NCBI RefSeq assembly: GCF_902499115.1
Contig: NZ_CABVPN010000012.1
Span: 1-64,000, forward strand
DNA: 64,000 nucleotides
Source: Burkholderia diffusa
GTDB lineage: Bacteria; Pseudomonadota; Gammaproteobacteria; Burkholderiales; Burkholderiaceae
Direction: 5' to 3'
Numbering within the stretch: position 1 is the stretch's first letter; the number at the start of each line of letters is the position of its first letter. This document shows positions 54,377 to 63,370 of this stretch, one piece after another. The translations under genes and the position numbers were made by a program. The notes beneath the pieces were generated by a model. That model ran no database searches. It was not told the DNA's origin and saw nothing but the letters and a program-made list of their open reading frames with translations.

Positions 54377-55633
54377 TCAGCGCGGCAACGCGGCAGGATC
54401 GTAGCGATTGCGCGGATTCCACAGCATCCAGCCGTCCGTGCCCGCCGCATCGGCCGCATCGACCTGTGCGCGGATCTCGTCGGCATCGAACGGCCGGCGA
54501 TCGAACGCATAGTCGCGAAACGCCTGGAGCCACGGCCGAAACCGGACACCGTCCAGTCCGGTCCGGCGCTTCGCCTCGGCCAGCGACCGTGCGACGATCT
54601 CGCCGGAATGTTCGGTGGGCTTCCGGCAGCCGGGCAAACCCCACGTAAAGCCCGATGGATAGAGCATCGGCGACACATAGTCGACGACCGGTCCGAGCGC
54701 ATCGAGCCGCTGCCCGATCGAGGTGTCGTCGCTGTTCCAGCAGACGTACCCGAAAATGTCCGCCGACACGTAGAGGTTGTACGGACGCAGCCGTTCACGC
54801 GCACCGATCAGGAATCCGGTGATCGCCGCGACCCGGTTGGCCTCGGTATTGGGCTCGGCGAACCGGAGGCCGTTGGCGTCGGGAAAACGCAGGTAGTCGA
54901 ACTGGATTTCGTCGAAACCCATGCGGGCGGCCTCTTCCGCGACGTCGTAGTTGTGTTGCCAGGCCGCGCGCGACGTCGGGTCGATCCAGCGCTGATGCTC
55001 GCGGTCCTGCCAGATCTCGCCGGCTGCATCGCGCACGGCCCACTCGGGGTGAGCGCGAGCCAGCGGGTCGTCCTTGAACACGACGATGCGGGCAATCAGG
55101 TAGAGACCGCGCGCGTGGAACGTCCGCAGCAGATCCGGCAGATCGGGCGGACGAACGATGGCACCGGCGACATTGCTCGCGGCACCGGAGATCTCACGCG
55201 CCAGGCTGCGATATGGCGTCACGCCGCTGTCGCCCTTCACGTCGATGACGAGCGCGTTGATCGCCGTCTTGTCCTGAAGGGACAGCGCCGCCTCGCGCAG
55301 CGTGCGGTCCGCGACGCCGTAAGCGGACAGATAGACGGCTTTCGGACGCATCGGGGTCAACCGGATTGTTTGTGCGCCCACGGCGGGTGCCAGTGTGACT
55401 TCGGTTCGCGCGTAGCCCGGCGCACGCACGCTCAGGCGTGTAACCGCCGCGTCGATCTCCAGTGAAAACGCGCCATCTCGATCCGCGGTACGGTTCGCGC
55501 CCGACGCATGGCCGATCGCGCCGGCCAGCGGGTGCCCGTTCGTCGCATCGACGACGGTGATCTTGACGGGCGCCGCGTGGACGGCGAATCCGGCGAGCGA
55601 CACGAGCAGACAGGCGATCAGGCGTTCAATCAT
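54377..55633 (-). CDS. Putative secreted glycoside hydrolase (DUF4015)
   Basis: 418 residues. A signal peptide ends at AVHAA, then a short carboxypeptidase-regulatory-like domain (VDATNGHPLAGAIG...) of about 80 residues. A TIM-barrel follows with LVIDVKGDSGV, YLIARIVVFKDDPLA, EIQFDYLRFPD, VSADIFGYV and LYPSGF, the hallmarks of DUF4015/GH13-like proteins. The acid residues in FDYLRFPD are likely catalytic. It may cleave an exopolysaccharide made or deacetylated by the neighbouring NodB-type enzyme, whose 3' end overlaps its start by 8 nt. Confidence 0.88.
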   Translation of the reverse strand: MIERLIACLLVSLAGFAVHAAPVKITVVDATNGHPLAGAIGHASGANRTADRDGAFSLEIDAAVTRLSVRAPGYARTEVTLAPAVGAQTIRLTPMRPKAVYLSAYGVADRTLREAALSLQDKTAINALVIDVKGDSGVTPYRSLAREISGAASNVAGAIVRPPDLPDLLRTFHARGLYLIARIVVFKDDPLARAHPEWAVRDAAGEIWQDREHQRWIDPTSRAAWQHNYDVAEEAARMGFDEIQFDYLRFPDANGLRFAEPNTEANRVAAITGFLIGARERLRPYNLYVSADIFGYVCWNSDDTSIGQRLDALGPVVDYVSPMLYPSGFTWGLPGCRKPTEHSGEIVARSLAEAKRRTGLDGVRFRPWLQAFRDYAFDRRPFDADEIRAQVDAADAAGTDGWMLWNPRNRYDPAALPR

Positions 55634-56420
55634 GACTTCCCCCGGCGGTTCTCAGCAATCCGTTCATGCATCGTGTGTCGCAGGCGTCCGTCATCAGATA
55701 GCGCGGCAGCGCCATTGCCGGGTCGGTGACGCGAACGGGGCGCGCATCGAGCGTGAATGCCGCGATGTAGCCCTGGCGAGCGGCCAACTGGTCGGTCTGC
55801 GCATCATGGACGCCGAACGGCCAGGCCAGCATCCGGACCGGCTGGCCGGTTTCGGACTCGAGCCGTTCGCGCGACCGGCTCAACTGGAACGACACGAAGC
55901 GCAGGTAGTCGTCCGGCGTGAGTCGGGCGCGTTCGGTGCGGAAATTCGGATGCCAGTACGTGTGGGACTCGATGTCGAACCCGCCGGACTGCCCGAGCAC
56001 GCGCAACTGGTCCCATGTCATCGCATAGCTGGCGTTGGAAATGGCCGAGGGATAGATGAACAGCGTGACCGGCACGGGATGTGCAGCCAGCAATGGGCGC
56101 AGCACGTCGTAGACGGAGCGATGGCCGTCGTCGACGGTGATCGCGACCGCTCGCGCCGGCACGGCATCGGCCTGGCCGCCATGCCAGCGCACGACGTCGG
56201 CGAGCGGCACGATGCGGTAGCCGTTCGCCTCGATCGCCTGCAGCTGGTGGCGGAACGTTTCGGTACGGACCGTCATCGAATCCAGTCGCGCGGTGGCGAA
56301 CCGGTGGTAGACCAGGATCAGCACACGCTGAGATGGCGAATCGACGGTCGCGACGTCGGCGGACGAAACCGGCGGCACGCACGACAACAGGAGCAGGCAG
56401 GCGAGCAGGCGAAAGGCCAT
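55626..56420 (-). CDS. Secreted NodB-type polysaccharide deacetylase
   Basis: 264 residues, with a signal peptide or lipoprotein-like start (CLLLLSCVPPVSSAD). Catalytic motifs are complete: AITVDDGHRSVYDVL (two Asp), ESHTYWHPNF (His-x3-His) and AWPFGVHD. It resembles the N-terminal part of PgaB, which removes N-acetyl groups from poly-N-acetylglucosamine. The overlapping downstream glycoside hydrolase strengthens an exopolysaccharide role. A degenerate FNR-like box lies 61 nt upstream. Confidence 0.9.
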   Translation of the reverse strand: MAFRLLACLLLLSCVPPVSSADVATVDSPSQRVLILVYHRFATARLDSMTVRTETFRHQLQAIEANGYRIVPLADVVRWHGGQADAVPARAVAITVDDGHRSVYDVLRPLLAAHPVPVTLFIYPSAISNASYAMTWDQLRVLGQSGGFDIESHTYWHPNFRTERARLTPDDYLRFVSFQLSRSRERLESETGQPVRMLAWPFGVHDAQTDQLAARQGYIAAFTLDARPVRVTDPAMALPRYLMTDACDTRCMNGLLRTAGGSHD

Positions 56421-56474
56421 GGAAGATCTCGTGGAATGGCTGCCCCATTTTTCGCGATCGCGGCGCGAAAACCG

Positions 56475-56488
56475 CTGAGCCAGATCAA
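56475..56488. promoter_or_regulatory. Degenerate FNR-like box (deacetylase)
   Basis: CTGAGCCAGATCAA: a perfect ATCAA right half and a weak left half. Confidence 0.35.
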
Positions 56489-56538
56489 CGATTGATCGTA
56501 CGGGGACGCGATCGTGCGTGCGTCAGGCCACCTGGTCG

Positions 56539-57474
56539 TCAGCTTGCCTGCGCAACCAGTTCGGCATGAATCCGTTCGACGTCGTCGCGCGTGCACAGCG
56601 CCGTGCCCGGGTGCTCGACCGACGCAGCCGATGCCGCCAGCGCATAGCGGCACGCTTCGTCGAACGGCACGCCGCGCGCCAGCGCCCAGACCATGCCGCC
56701 GACGAAACTGTCGCCGGCGCCGACCGTGCTGCACACCGCTGCCGGCCTGCCGGGCAGGCGCAGCGCGCCGTCGCGCGTGACGACCCATGCGCCGCGCGCA
56801 CCGAGCGTCAACGCGACGATGTCGGCTTGCCCGCGCGCCACGAGTTCGCTCGCCTTCCGGCATGCCGACGTGTCGTCGAGCGGTTCGCCGGCCAGCGCGC
56901 TCAGTTCGCCGAGACTGGGCTTCACGAGATGAACACCGGCCTCGAGGGCCGCTTGCAGCGCCCGGCCCGCCGCATCGACCACGACCCGGCTGCCCCTTGC
57001 CCGTGCCGTCCGCGCGAGCGTCGCATACAGGTCGTCGGGCGCGCCGGGCGGCAGGCTGCCGCTCAGCACGAGATAGCGCGGCGCAGGTTGCATGGCGTCG
57101 ATGCGGGCTGCGCAGTCGCGCCACTCGGCCTCTGTGACCAACGGCCCCGGCATCAGGAACCGGTATTCGCGCCCGGTCGCGGTCTCGGTCACGCAGACGT
57201 TCTCTCGCGTCTCGCCGGCGATCCTGATGCGCACGGCCGGCAGGCGCTCGGCTTCCAGCAGCAGCGTCAATACGTCGCCGGTCGGGCCGCCTGCCAGGTA
57301 CAGCGCGACGCAGTCGCCCCCGAGGCGGTGAATGGTTCGGGCGACGTTGATCCCGCCGCCGCCGGGGTCACGCCGCGGGCGTGCGCAGCGCAGCTTGTGC
57401 GTATCGACGATGTGCTCGACGGACGTCGCGACATCGACGGCCGGATTCAAGGTAACGGTAACGATATCGGTCAT
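56539..57474 (-). CDS. PfkB-family sugar (6-phosphofructo)kinase
   Basis: 311 residues from ATG 57474. The start VTLNPAVDVATSVEHI, the Gly-rich GGGINVARTIHRLGG, and the phosphate/anion hole STVGAGDSFVGGMVWAL are those of 1-phosphofructokinase and Pfk-2. It uses ATP to phosphorylate a sugar phosphate and would feed glycolysis when respiration is limited. It is divergent from the ribonucleotide reductase, and the two share a central FNR-like box. Confidence 0.93.
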   Translation of the reverse strand: MTDIVTVTLNPAVDVATSVEHIVDTHKLRCARPRRDPGGGGINVARTIHRLGGDCVALYLAGGPTGDVLTLLLEAERLPAVRIRIAGETRENVCVTETATGREYRFLMPGPLVTEAEWRDCAARIDAMQPAPRYLVLSGSLPPGAPDDLYATLARTARARGSRVVVDAAGRALQAALEAGVHLVKPSLGELSALAGEPLDDTSACRKASELVARGQADIVALTLGARGAWVVTRDGALRLPGRPAAVCSTVGAGDSFVGGMVWALARGVPFDEACRYALAASAASVEHPGTALCTRDDVERIHAELVAQAS

Positions 57475-57577
57475 GTGCGTGGTTCGCAGTCGATGGCTGG
57501 CGCGACGGCGCGGCGATTCGCGGCAACCGCCGCGTGCCGGCCGTGCCTCCACCTTACGTTCGACGCCGGTGACGGCG

Positions 57578-57591
57578 TTGACCGCCGTCAA
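57578..57591. promoter_or_regulatory. FNR/ANR-like box between pfkB-like gene and nrdJ
   Basis: TTGACCGCCGTCAA, perfect half-sites. Towards the PfkB-like gene, a -10-like TAAGGT (57551-57556 minus strand) lies 21 nt downstream. Distances to the two ATGs are 111 nt (PfkB) and 99 nt (reductase). Confidence 0.7.
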
Positions 57592-57682
57592 GCGATGTCG
57601 CGAAGGGACACGGTTGCGCTCGATCAACGACACGTTCGGGCAGGCTCCTACAGTGAGTCATTCATCGTCGCCGAGCCCCGTC

Positions 57683-59479
57683 ATGGACGAGCAGCCGCTT
57701 TGCACCACCGTGTTCGCCGAACGCTACGCGCAGCCCGGCGAGACGTCTCGCGCGGCCGTTTTCCATCGCGTCGCCCGTGCACTGTCGCTCGCCGAGCCGG
57801 CCGAGCTCCGTGCACAGGTGGAGCGCGCGTTTTTCGTGAACCTGCAGCGTGGCGCGATCGGCGCGGGCCGCATCCTCGCGAATGCCGGCGCGCATACCGG
57901 CGGCACGATGATCAATTGCTTCGTCCATCCGCTCGCGATTCCGGCCGACACGCCCGTTCATGACCTCGACGCAGCGCTCGCGCATGCACTCGACGACGCA
58001 CGGGTCACGCTGGCGATGGGCGGCGGCATTGGCTACGACTTCTCGCCGGTGCCGCCCGCCGACGCGTACGAACGGCGCCTGTCATCCGGGCGCGGCGCAT
58101 GCGCGGCGATTGACCGCTTCGATACGATGTGCCGCGCGCTGCCGTTTTCCGGCCCGCGCCGGGGCGCGCAAATGGGTGTGCTGCGCTGCGATCATCCGGA
58201 CCTCGTCGCATTCGTCGCGGCCAAGCGCGGGCGCTCGCGCTGGCCGACGTTCAACCTGTCGGTCGGCGTCACGGACGCGTTCATGCAGGCGGTCCGGCAC
58301 GACCTGCCGTGGGCGCTCGTCCATCACGCACCGCCAGGCTACGTATTCGGCACACCGCCCCGGCGGCCGGACGGACGTTACCTTTACGCGACGGTTCAGG
58401 CCCGCACGCTCTGGCACGAGATCGTCAACGCCGCACGCGACAGTGCCGAACCCGGGCTGCTGTTCCTCGACACGATCCGCGACGCGAATCCGCTGCGCGA
58501 ACACGAGCGGATCGACGCGACGAACCCGTGCGGCGAACAGCCGCTGCCGTCGTACGGCAGCTGTGTGCTCGGGCCGATCGACCTGTCGCGGTTCGTTCTA
58601 CATCCGTTCGGTGTCGACAGGAAGCCGCGCTTCGACTTCGCGACACTCGCCGACGCGGTGCGCATCCAGGTCCGCATGCTCGACAACGTGCTCGACCTGA
58701 CCGCGTGGCCGCTCGCCGCGCACGAGCACGAGGCGCGGCGGACACGGCGCATCGGGGTCGGCGTGACCGGGCTGGCCGACGCGCTGACGATGCTGCGGCT
58801 GCGCTACGACAGCGTGGAGGCACGCACGCTCGCACGCGGGATCGTGCTGACGATGCGCGAGCATGCGTTTGCCGCATCGGCCGCGCTTGCAGCCGAGCGC
58901 GGCGTGTTTCCGGCCTACGACCCGGCCGCCTATCTGACCGGCCCCGCATATCGCACGCCGTTGCCGCTGAAGGTGCATCACGCGATCGCGCGGCACGGGC
59001 TGCGCAACAGCCATCTGCTGTCGTTCGCGCCGGCCGGCAGCGTGAGCCTCGCGTTCTGCGACAACTGCTCGAACGGGATCGAGCCGGCCGTCGGCTGGAC
59101 GCAGCGTCGCATGGTCCGCACCGCCGACGGGCAGGTCCGGTCGTTTCGTGCGGAGAATCACGCTTACCGGCTGTTCCGCGAGCTGCATGGTGAGAGCGTC
59201 AAGCTGCCGGGCTATTTCGTCACGGCCGCGGACATCGCGCCGGAGGATCATGTCGCGATGCTCGCGGCGCTGCAGCCGTGTGTCGACGCCGGCATCTCGA
59301 AGACCGTGACGATGCCCGGCCAGTGTTCGCTCGCGGAGGTCGACGCGTTGTTCTTCCAGGCGTGGCGCGACGGGCTCAAGGGCATCACGGTTTTCCGGCC
59401 CGATCCGCGGCTCGCGTCGGTCGTGACCGATGACGCGGCGCACGCGCGGCGCGACGGCCCTGTCTGCATCGGTTGTTGA
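57683..59479 (+). CDS. nrdJ: Adenosylcobalamin-dependent (class II) ribonucleotide reductase
   Basis: 598 residues from ATG 57683; the frame is open to 57332 but not conserved there. Class II active-site features: Cys79 in MINCFV, N281-P-C283-G-E285 (the radical Cys between Asn and Glu), GGGIGYDFS near 113-121, and C-terminal CIGC for reduction by thioredoxin. It makes deoxynucleotides without oxygen, using coenzyme B12. The upstream FNR-like box and the oxygen-independent chemistry agree. The protein has no ATP-cone, so allosteric activity control is limited. Confidence 0.93.
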   Translation: MDEQPLCTTVFAERYAQPGETSRAAVFHRVARALSLAEPAELRAQVERAFFVNLQRGAIGAGRILANAGAHTGGTMINCFVHPLAIPADTPVHDLDAALAHALDDARVTLAMGGGIGYDFSPVPPADAYERRLSSGRGACAAIDRFDTMCRALPFSGPRRGAQMGVLRCDHPDLVAFVAAKRGRSRWPTFNLSVGVTDAFMQAVRHDLPWALVHHAPPGYVFGTPPRRPDGRYLYATVQARTLWHEIVNAARDSAEPGLLFLDTIRDANPLREHERIDATNPCGEQPLPSYGSCVLGPIDLSRFVLHPFGVDRKPRFDFATLADAVRIQVRMLDNVLDLTAWPLAAHEHEARRTRRIGVGVTGLADALTMLRLRYDSVEARTLARGIVLTMREHAFAASAALAAERGVFPAYDPAAYLTGPAYRTPLPLKVHHAIARHGLRNSHLLSFAPAGSVSLAFCDNCSNGIEPAVGWTQRRMVRTADGQVRSFRAENHAYRLFRELHGESVKLPGYFVTAADIAPEDHVAMLAALQPCVDAGISKTVTMPGQCSLAEVDALFFQAWRDGLKGITVFRPDPRLASVVTDDAAHARRDGPVCIGC

Positions 59480-59532
59480 GCGATAACGATAGCCGACGGC
59501 AGGCGTCCGGTGCGATCGCGGCGGTCGTTCCT

Positions 59533-61440
59533 TCAGGCGGAGACGCCCGTGGTCGTTTCCGAGTCGGTTTCCGCCGGCCGGGGTGTGTCGCCGGCATCGT
59601 CCGCCGGCGCGATGAGCGCCACCAGCATGTCGTGATCGATCGATTCGTGCTGCAGCAAGCTGCACGCGATCCGTTCGAGCGCATCGCGCTGCTCGCCGAG
59701 CGTTACCGTGACCCGCGCATGCGCATCCTCGAGCAGCGCGCGCACCTCTTCGTCGATCAGTTGCGCCGTGTGCTCGCTGCAGTGACCGTCGCCCGGCGTC
59801 CACACGCCCGGCGCCGCGCCCTGGCGTGCGCCATCGTCGAGCGTCACGAGGCCGACCTTCTCGCTCATTCCGTACTGCATCACCATGTGACGCGCCAGCG
59901 CGGTCGCCCGTTCGAGATCGTTCTGCGCGCCGGTCGACACGTCGCCGAATATGATCTCCTCGGCCACGCGTCCGCCGAGCAATACGTCGAGCCGATCAAG
60001 CAATTCGCTCCGGCGCAGCACGTAGCGATCCTCGGTCGGTACCTGCTGTGTGTAACCTAGCGCCGCGATTCCGCGCGGGATGATCGACACCTTCTTCACG
60101 GGATCGCAGTGCGCGCGGCTTTGCGCGACGAGCGCATGCCCCGACTCGTGGTACGCGATGGTCCGCTTTTCCTGTTCGTTCATCACGCGGCTCTTGCGCT
60201 CCATGCCGCTCATCGCGCGATCGATGGCTTCGTCGAAATCGGCCATCCCGATCGCGGGCTTGCCCAGTTCGGCCGCATGCAACGCGGCTTCGTTGACGAC
60301 GTTCGCGAGATCGGCGCCGACGAAGCCCGGCGTGCGCTGCGCCAGCTCGGCCAGGTCGACTTCCGGCGCGAGCTTCACGTGCTTCGTATGCACGGCCAGG
60401 ATCTGCTTGCGCCCGATCAGGTCCGGCCGGTCGATCGCGATGTGACGGTCGAAACGCCCGGGGCGCAGCAGCGCGGGATCCAGGATCTCCGGCCGGTTGG
60501 TCGCGGCCATGATGATGACGCCCGAATTGGCCTGAAAGCCGTCCATCTCGACGAGCAACTGGTTCAGCGTCTGCTCGCGCTCGTCGTTACCCGACATCAG
60601 GCCGACACCGCGCGCCTTGCCGAGCGCATCGAGCTCGTCGATGAACACGATGCACGGCGCGCTCTGCTGGGCCTGCTCGAAGAGATCGCGCACACGCGCC
60701 GCGCCGACGCCGACGAACATCTCGACGAACGCCGAGCCGCTGATCGTGAAGAACGGCACCGCGGCCTCGCCGGCGACCGCACGGGCCAGCAGCGTCTTGC
60801 CGGTACCGGGCGCACCGACGATCAGCACGCCCTTTGGGATCTTGCCGCCGAGCCGCTGGTAGCGTTCGGGGTTGCGCAGGAACGCGACGATCTGCTGCAA
60901 CTCGGCCTTCGCCTCGTCGATGCCCGCGATATCGTCGAACGTGATGCCGGTTTCCTTCTGCACGTACACGCGGGCGCGGCTTTTGCCCATGCCGCTCAGG
61001 TCCCTCATCCCGCCCGGCCTTCGCATCATGAAATTCCAGATCAGGACGAAGCCGATCAACGGGAAAATCCATGACGCGAGCGTCCCGATCCAGCCCGTAT
61101 CGGTCGCGCCGCGGTAGCGAATCCCGGCAGTCGTCAGCGTGGCGACCAGGCCTTCGTCGCTCACCCGGTTCGTCGTGAAGCGCCACGGCGGGCCGGCTCC
61201 CTTCACCTCGGCCGCGTCGGACGCGGGCAGCGCGGCGCCGGCCTCCGGCATGCGCAGCGTGCCAGAGATCGACGTTTGGCCGATCTCGAGATCGTCGACG
61301 AGCCGTGCGTCCACCAGGTGGTGAAAATCGCTGTAGGAAATCGACGTCGCCGCCGGCTGGCGCGCCAGCAGTTGAACCGCCACCAGCACGGCGAACGCGA
61401 TCGGGATCAGCAGCCCGGAGTAGTCGAATGCTTTTTTCAT
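59533..61440 (-). CDS. ftsH: ATP-dependent zinc metalloprotease FtsH (accessory copy)
   Basis: 635 residues. Two membrane helices (8-25 and about 120-140) flank a short periplasmic domain. AAA module: Walker A GAPGTGKT, Walker B IVFIDELDAL, SRH RPGRFDRHIAIDRP. Zinc site HESGH, third ligand in the ND/LxRAT helix. FtsH degrades damaged membrane proteins. Housekeeping FtsH has GPPGTGKT; the Ala in Walker A and the divergent N-terminus mark this as a stress paralogue. It is the last gene of a three-gene operon behind a BON protein and a zinc-ribbon protein. Confidence 0.95.
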   Translation of the reverse strand: MKKAFDYSGLLIPIAFAVLVAVQLLARQPAATSISYSDFHHLVDARLVDDLEIGQTSISGTLRMPEAGAALPASDAAEVKGAGPPWRFTTNRVSDEGLVATLTTAGIRYRGATDTGWIGTLASWIFPLIGFVLIWNFMMRRPGGMRDLSGMGKSRARVYVQKETGITFDDIAGIDEAKAELQQIVAFLRNPERYQRLGGKIPKGVLIVGAPGTGKTLLARAVAGEAAVPFFTISGSAFVEMFVGVGAARVRDLFEQAQQSAPCIVFIDELDALGKARGVGLMSGNDEREQTLNQLLVEMDGFQANSGVIIMAATNRPEILDPALLRPGRFDRHIAIDRPDLIGRKQILAVHTKHVKLAPEVDLAELAQRTPGFVGADLANVVNEAALHAAELGKPAIGMADFDEAIDRAMSGMERKSRVMNEQEKRTIAYHESGHALVAQSRAHCDPVKKVSIIPRGIAALGYTQQVPTEDRYVLRRSELLDRLDVLLGGRVAEEIIFGDVSTGAQNDLERATALARHMVMQYGMSEKVGLVTLDDGARQGAAPGVWTPGDGHCSEHTAQLIDEEVRALLEDAHARVTVTLGEQRDALERIACSLLQHESIDHDMLVALIAPADDAGDTPRPAETDSETTTGVSA

Positions 61441-61473
61441 GGGATCGAACCTGACCGGTGGACTACCACACGC

Positions 61474-61983
61474 TCACGCGTCGTCGCGCTTCCAGTGCGC
61501 TCGCAGCACGTCCTCGCCGTCGCGATAGTTGATCTTGAGATCGCCGTGGTGCGCGTGCAGCAACGCTTCGCCGAGGCGGCGGACCATATGCATGCCCGTC
61601 GTTCGAACGATGAGCGAATCGGCGGATTTCTCGATGTCCATGATGCGTTCGAGCGCGTGCTCGCTCGTCTCCAGATCGGCCTGACGCTCCAGCAACTCGA
61701 GAATCGTCGACCGGTGCGCGCGCAGATACTCGCCGTTCAACACCAGCTCGCCCGCTGGCACGTTTTCCCGCATGCGCTTGCAGGCCGGGCATTCGAGCTG
61801 GCGCCGATCGAGCGTGGTCGCGGACCAGGTCCAGCGGCCCGCCTCGCAGACCGCGCCGCAGCCTTCGCAGATGTGGTCGCCTGTCGGCCGCTTCGGATCA
61901 CGGTAACTGTCCTTCGTATGCGGCTGCATGCGCTTGTCGCGGCGCAGATGGTTTCGGCCGGGGCCGGTATGCGAACGGTTCAT
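61474..61983 (-). CDS. Zinc-ribbon protein of unknown function
   Basis: 169 residues. Four cysteines in two C-x-x-C pairs (CEGCGAVC and CPAC) form a probable zinc ribbon in the first 70 residues. A helical part follows (LVLNGEYLRAHRSTILELLERQADLETSEHALERI). The protein ends in a basic tail. Such proteins are known in lxa-type loci but have no assigned function; control of the neighbouring protease is one possibility. The gene lies 33 nt from ftsH and 39 nt from the BON gene. Confidence 0.75.
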   Translation of the reverse strand: MNRSHTGPGRNHLRRDKRMQPHTKDSYRDPKRPTGDHICEGCGAVCEAGRWTWSATTLDRRQLECPACKRMRENVPAGELVLNGEYLRAHRSTILELLERQADLETSEHALERIMDIEKSADSLIVRTTGMHMVRRLGEALLHAHHGDLKINYRDGEDVLRAHWKRDDA

Positions 61984-62022
61984 CGCTGTTTCTCCTGGTA
62001 GTAGACAGCACGTGCAAGCCGG

Positions 62023-62670
62023 TCAGGAAACGGTCAGCCGGTCGACGACCTGCCGGACCCCCTTCACCGACCCGGCCGCGCCGCATGCGGCGCGCTTTTC
62101 GGCCAGCGACGCGACCGTGCCCGTCAGCGTGACGATGCCGTCGGTTGCGTCGATCGAAATTCCCGCGGTTTCGCGCTGCGCACGACGCGCAAGCGCCTCG
62201 GCGATCCGGACGCCGACGTCCGGCACCGTATGGTCGGCGCGCACCCGGATGCGGTTCGCCACGCCGACGACGCCGATCATCCGGCTCACCATCGCTTCCG
62301 CTGCCCGGCTCTGATACGCATGATCGACTTCGCCGTCGAGCGTCACGCAGCCGTGATCGACCTCGACGCCGATCTTGTGATCGCGCAGCGCATCCTGCCA
62401 TCCGAGCGCGAACGTGATTGCGATCGCCAGTTCCTGGTCCGCGCAGGCGTTCTCCGGCGGGTCGACATTCAGCTCGAGCACCAGCGCACGCGCATCGGCG
62501 ATGTGCAGTGCCGTTTTCTGCGCCTCGAGCTTCTGGGCCCAGCTGTCGACCGTGCCGCGCAACGTCACGATCCGGTCGCGGACCTCGACGTCGATCCGGC
62601 GCGCATCGATCGCCGGATTCCAGAACAACGCCTGCTCGACATCCTGCTTGAGTACTGCATCGGACTTCAT
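62023..62670 (-). CDS. Three-BON-domain protein (second paralogue)
   Basis: 215 residues from ATG 62670. It has the same three-BON architecture as the protein encoded at 48182 and is clearly homologous along its length (MKSDAVLKQDVEQAL; VTLRGTVDSWAQK; GCVTLDGEVDHAYQ; TDGIVTLTGTVASLAEKRA). It is the first gene of an operon with the zinc-ribbon protein and FtsH. An FNR-like box lies 93 nt upstream. Confidence 0.9.
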   Translation of the reverse strand: MKSDAVLKQDVEQALFWNPAIDARRIDVEVRDRIVTLRGTVDSWAQKLEAQKTALHIADARALVLELNVDPPENACADQELAIAITFALGWQDALRDHKIGVEVDHGCVTLDGEVDHAYQSRAAEAMVSRMIGVVGVANRIRVRADHTVPDVGVRIAEALARRAQRETAGISIDATDGIVTLTGTVASLAEKRAACGAAGSVKGVRQVVDRLTVS

Positions 62671-62762
62671 GTCGGTCTCCCGTCGGCCCGTGCCGGCCGC
62701 AAAGCTCGCGAGCGAATGCGTGCGACACCGTGTTCAGCATCGCCCACGGCCGCGCCGGCGGC

Positions 62763-62776
62763 TTGACGAGGATCAA
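62763..62776 (-). promoter_or_regulatory. FNR/ANR-like box (second BON operon)
   Basis: TTGACGAGGATCAA, centred 99.5 nt before the BON start. Confidence 0.65.
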
Positions 62777-62830
62777 TCAAAGGCGGGCTGGCGGCAGAGT
62801 CTGGCGGGCAGGCGATGGCCGGTTTGCCCG

Positions 62831-62844
62831 TTGACGCAGATCAA
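62831..62844 (+). promoter_or_regulatory. FNR/ANR-like box (gene at 62960)
   Basis: TTGACGCAGATCAA. A -10-like GATCAT (62866-62871) follows after 21 nt. The ATG at 62960 is about 120 nt away. Confidence 0.6.
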
Positions 62845-62959
62845 CCGCGCGACGAGGCGCGACGCGATCATGAATCCGCAGACGTCGCCAAAACCGCAGC
62901 AACACGGACGTTTCGCATTCGTATGAACGTCGACGTCCACCGCTTTCCGGGAGACCGTC

Positions 62960-63148
62960 ATGATCCACAAACAGTACCGCATCATGCTCGCGACGCTCAG
63001 CGTGTTCATCGCGATTGCGTCGCTGGTCGGCATCGTTCACGGGATGCTGTTCGACGAGGAGGTGTTCAGGTACTCGATCGTCACGCTGATCTCCAGCATC
63101 CTCGCGTTCGTCGTGCTGCTCAATCTCAGGCCGGGCGACCGCCCGTGA
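62960..63148 (+). CDS. Small two-helix membrane protein
   Basis: 62 residues. Two hydrophobic segments (IMLATLSVFIAIASLVGIVHGML and YSIVTLISSILAFVVLLNL) and short polar ends are all that can be seen. It is preceded by GGGAGACC and an FNR-like box. No family is recognised. Confidence 0.6.
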   Translation: MIHKQYRIMLATLSVFIAIASLVGIVHGMLFDEEVFRYSIVTLISSILAFVVLLNLRPGDRP

Positions 63149-63252
63149 CGGGCACCGCGTGGTTCCGTCCGGCACGCCATCACGAAACCGGCCGAGGCAC
63201 GCGGCGACCCGCGCGTCAAGCGAGGGGCCGCTCGAAACGCATTCCCGCCCAA

Positions 63253-63266
63253 GTGACACAGATCAA
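63253..63266 (+). promoter_or_regulatory. FNR/ANR-like box (efflux lipoprotein)
   Basis: GTGACACAGATCAA: a G in place of the first T and a perfect right half. The -10-like TATAAG at 63290-63295 lies 23 nt downstream, and the ATG at 63371. Confidence 0.55.
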
Positions 63267-63370
63267 GGGGAAACCCGGCATTCGTCGGATATAAGTGAAT
63301 CCGAATCGGCGACGCCTGGAGGGCTGCGCCATCCCGTATTCCTGCATTTTCGTATTCGACGAGGCATCCC

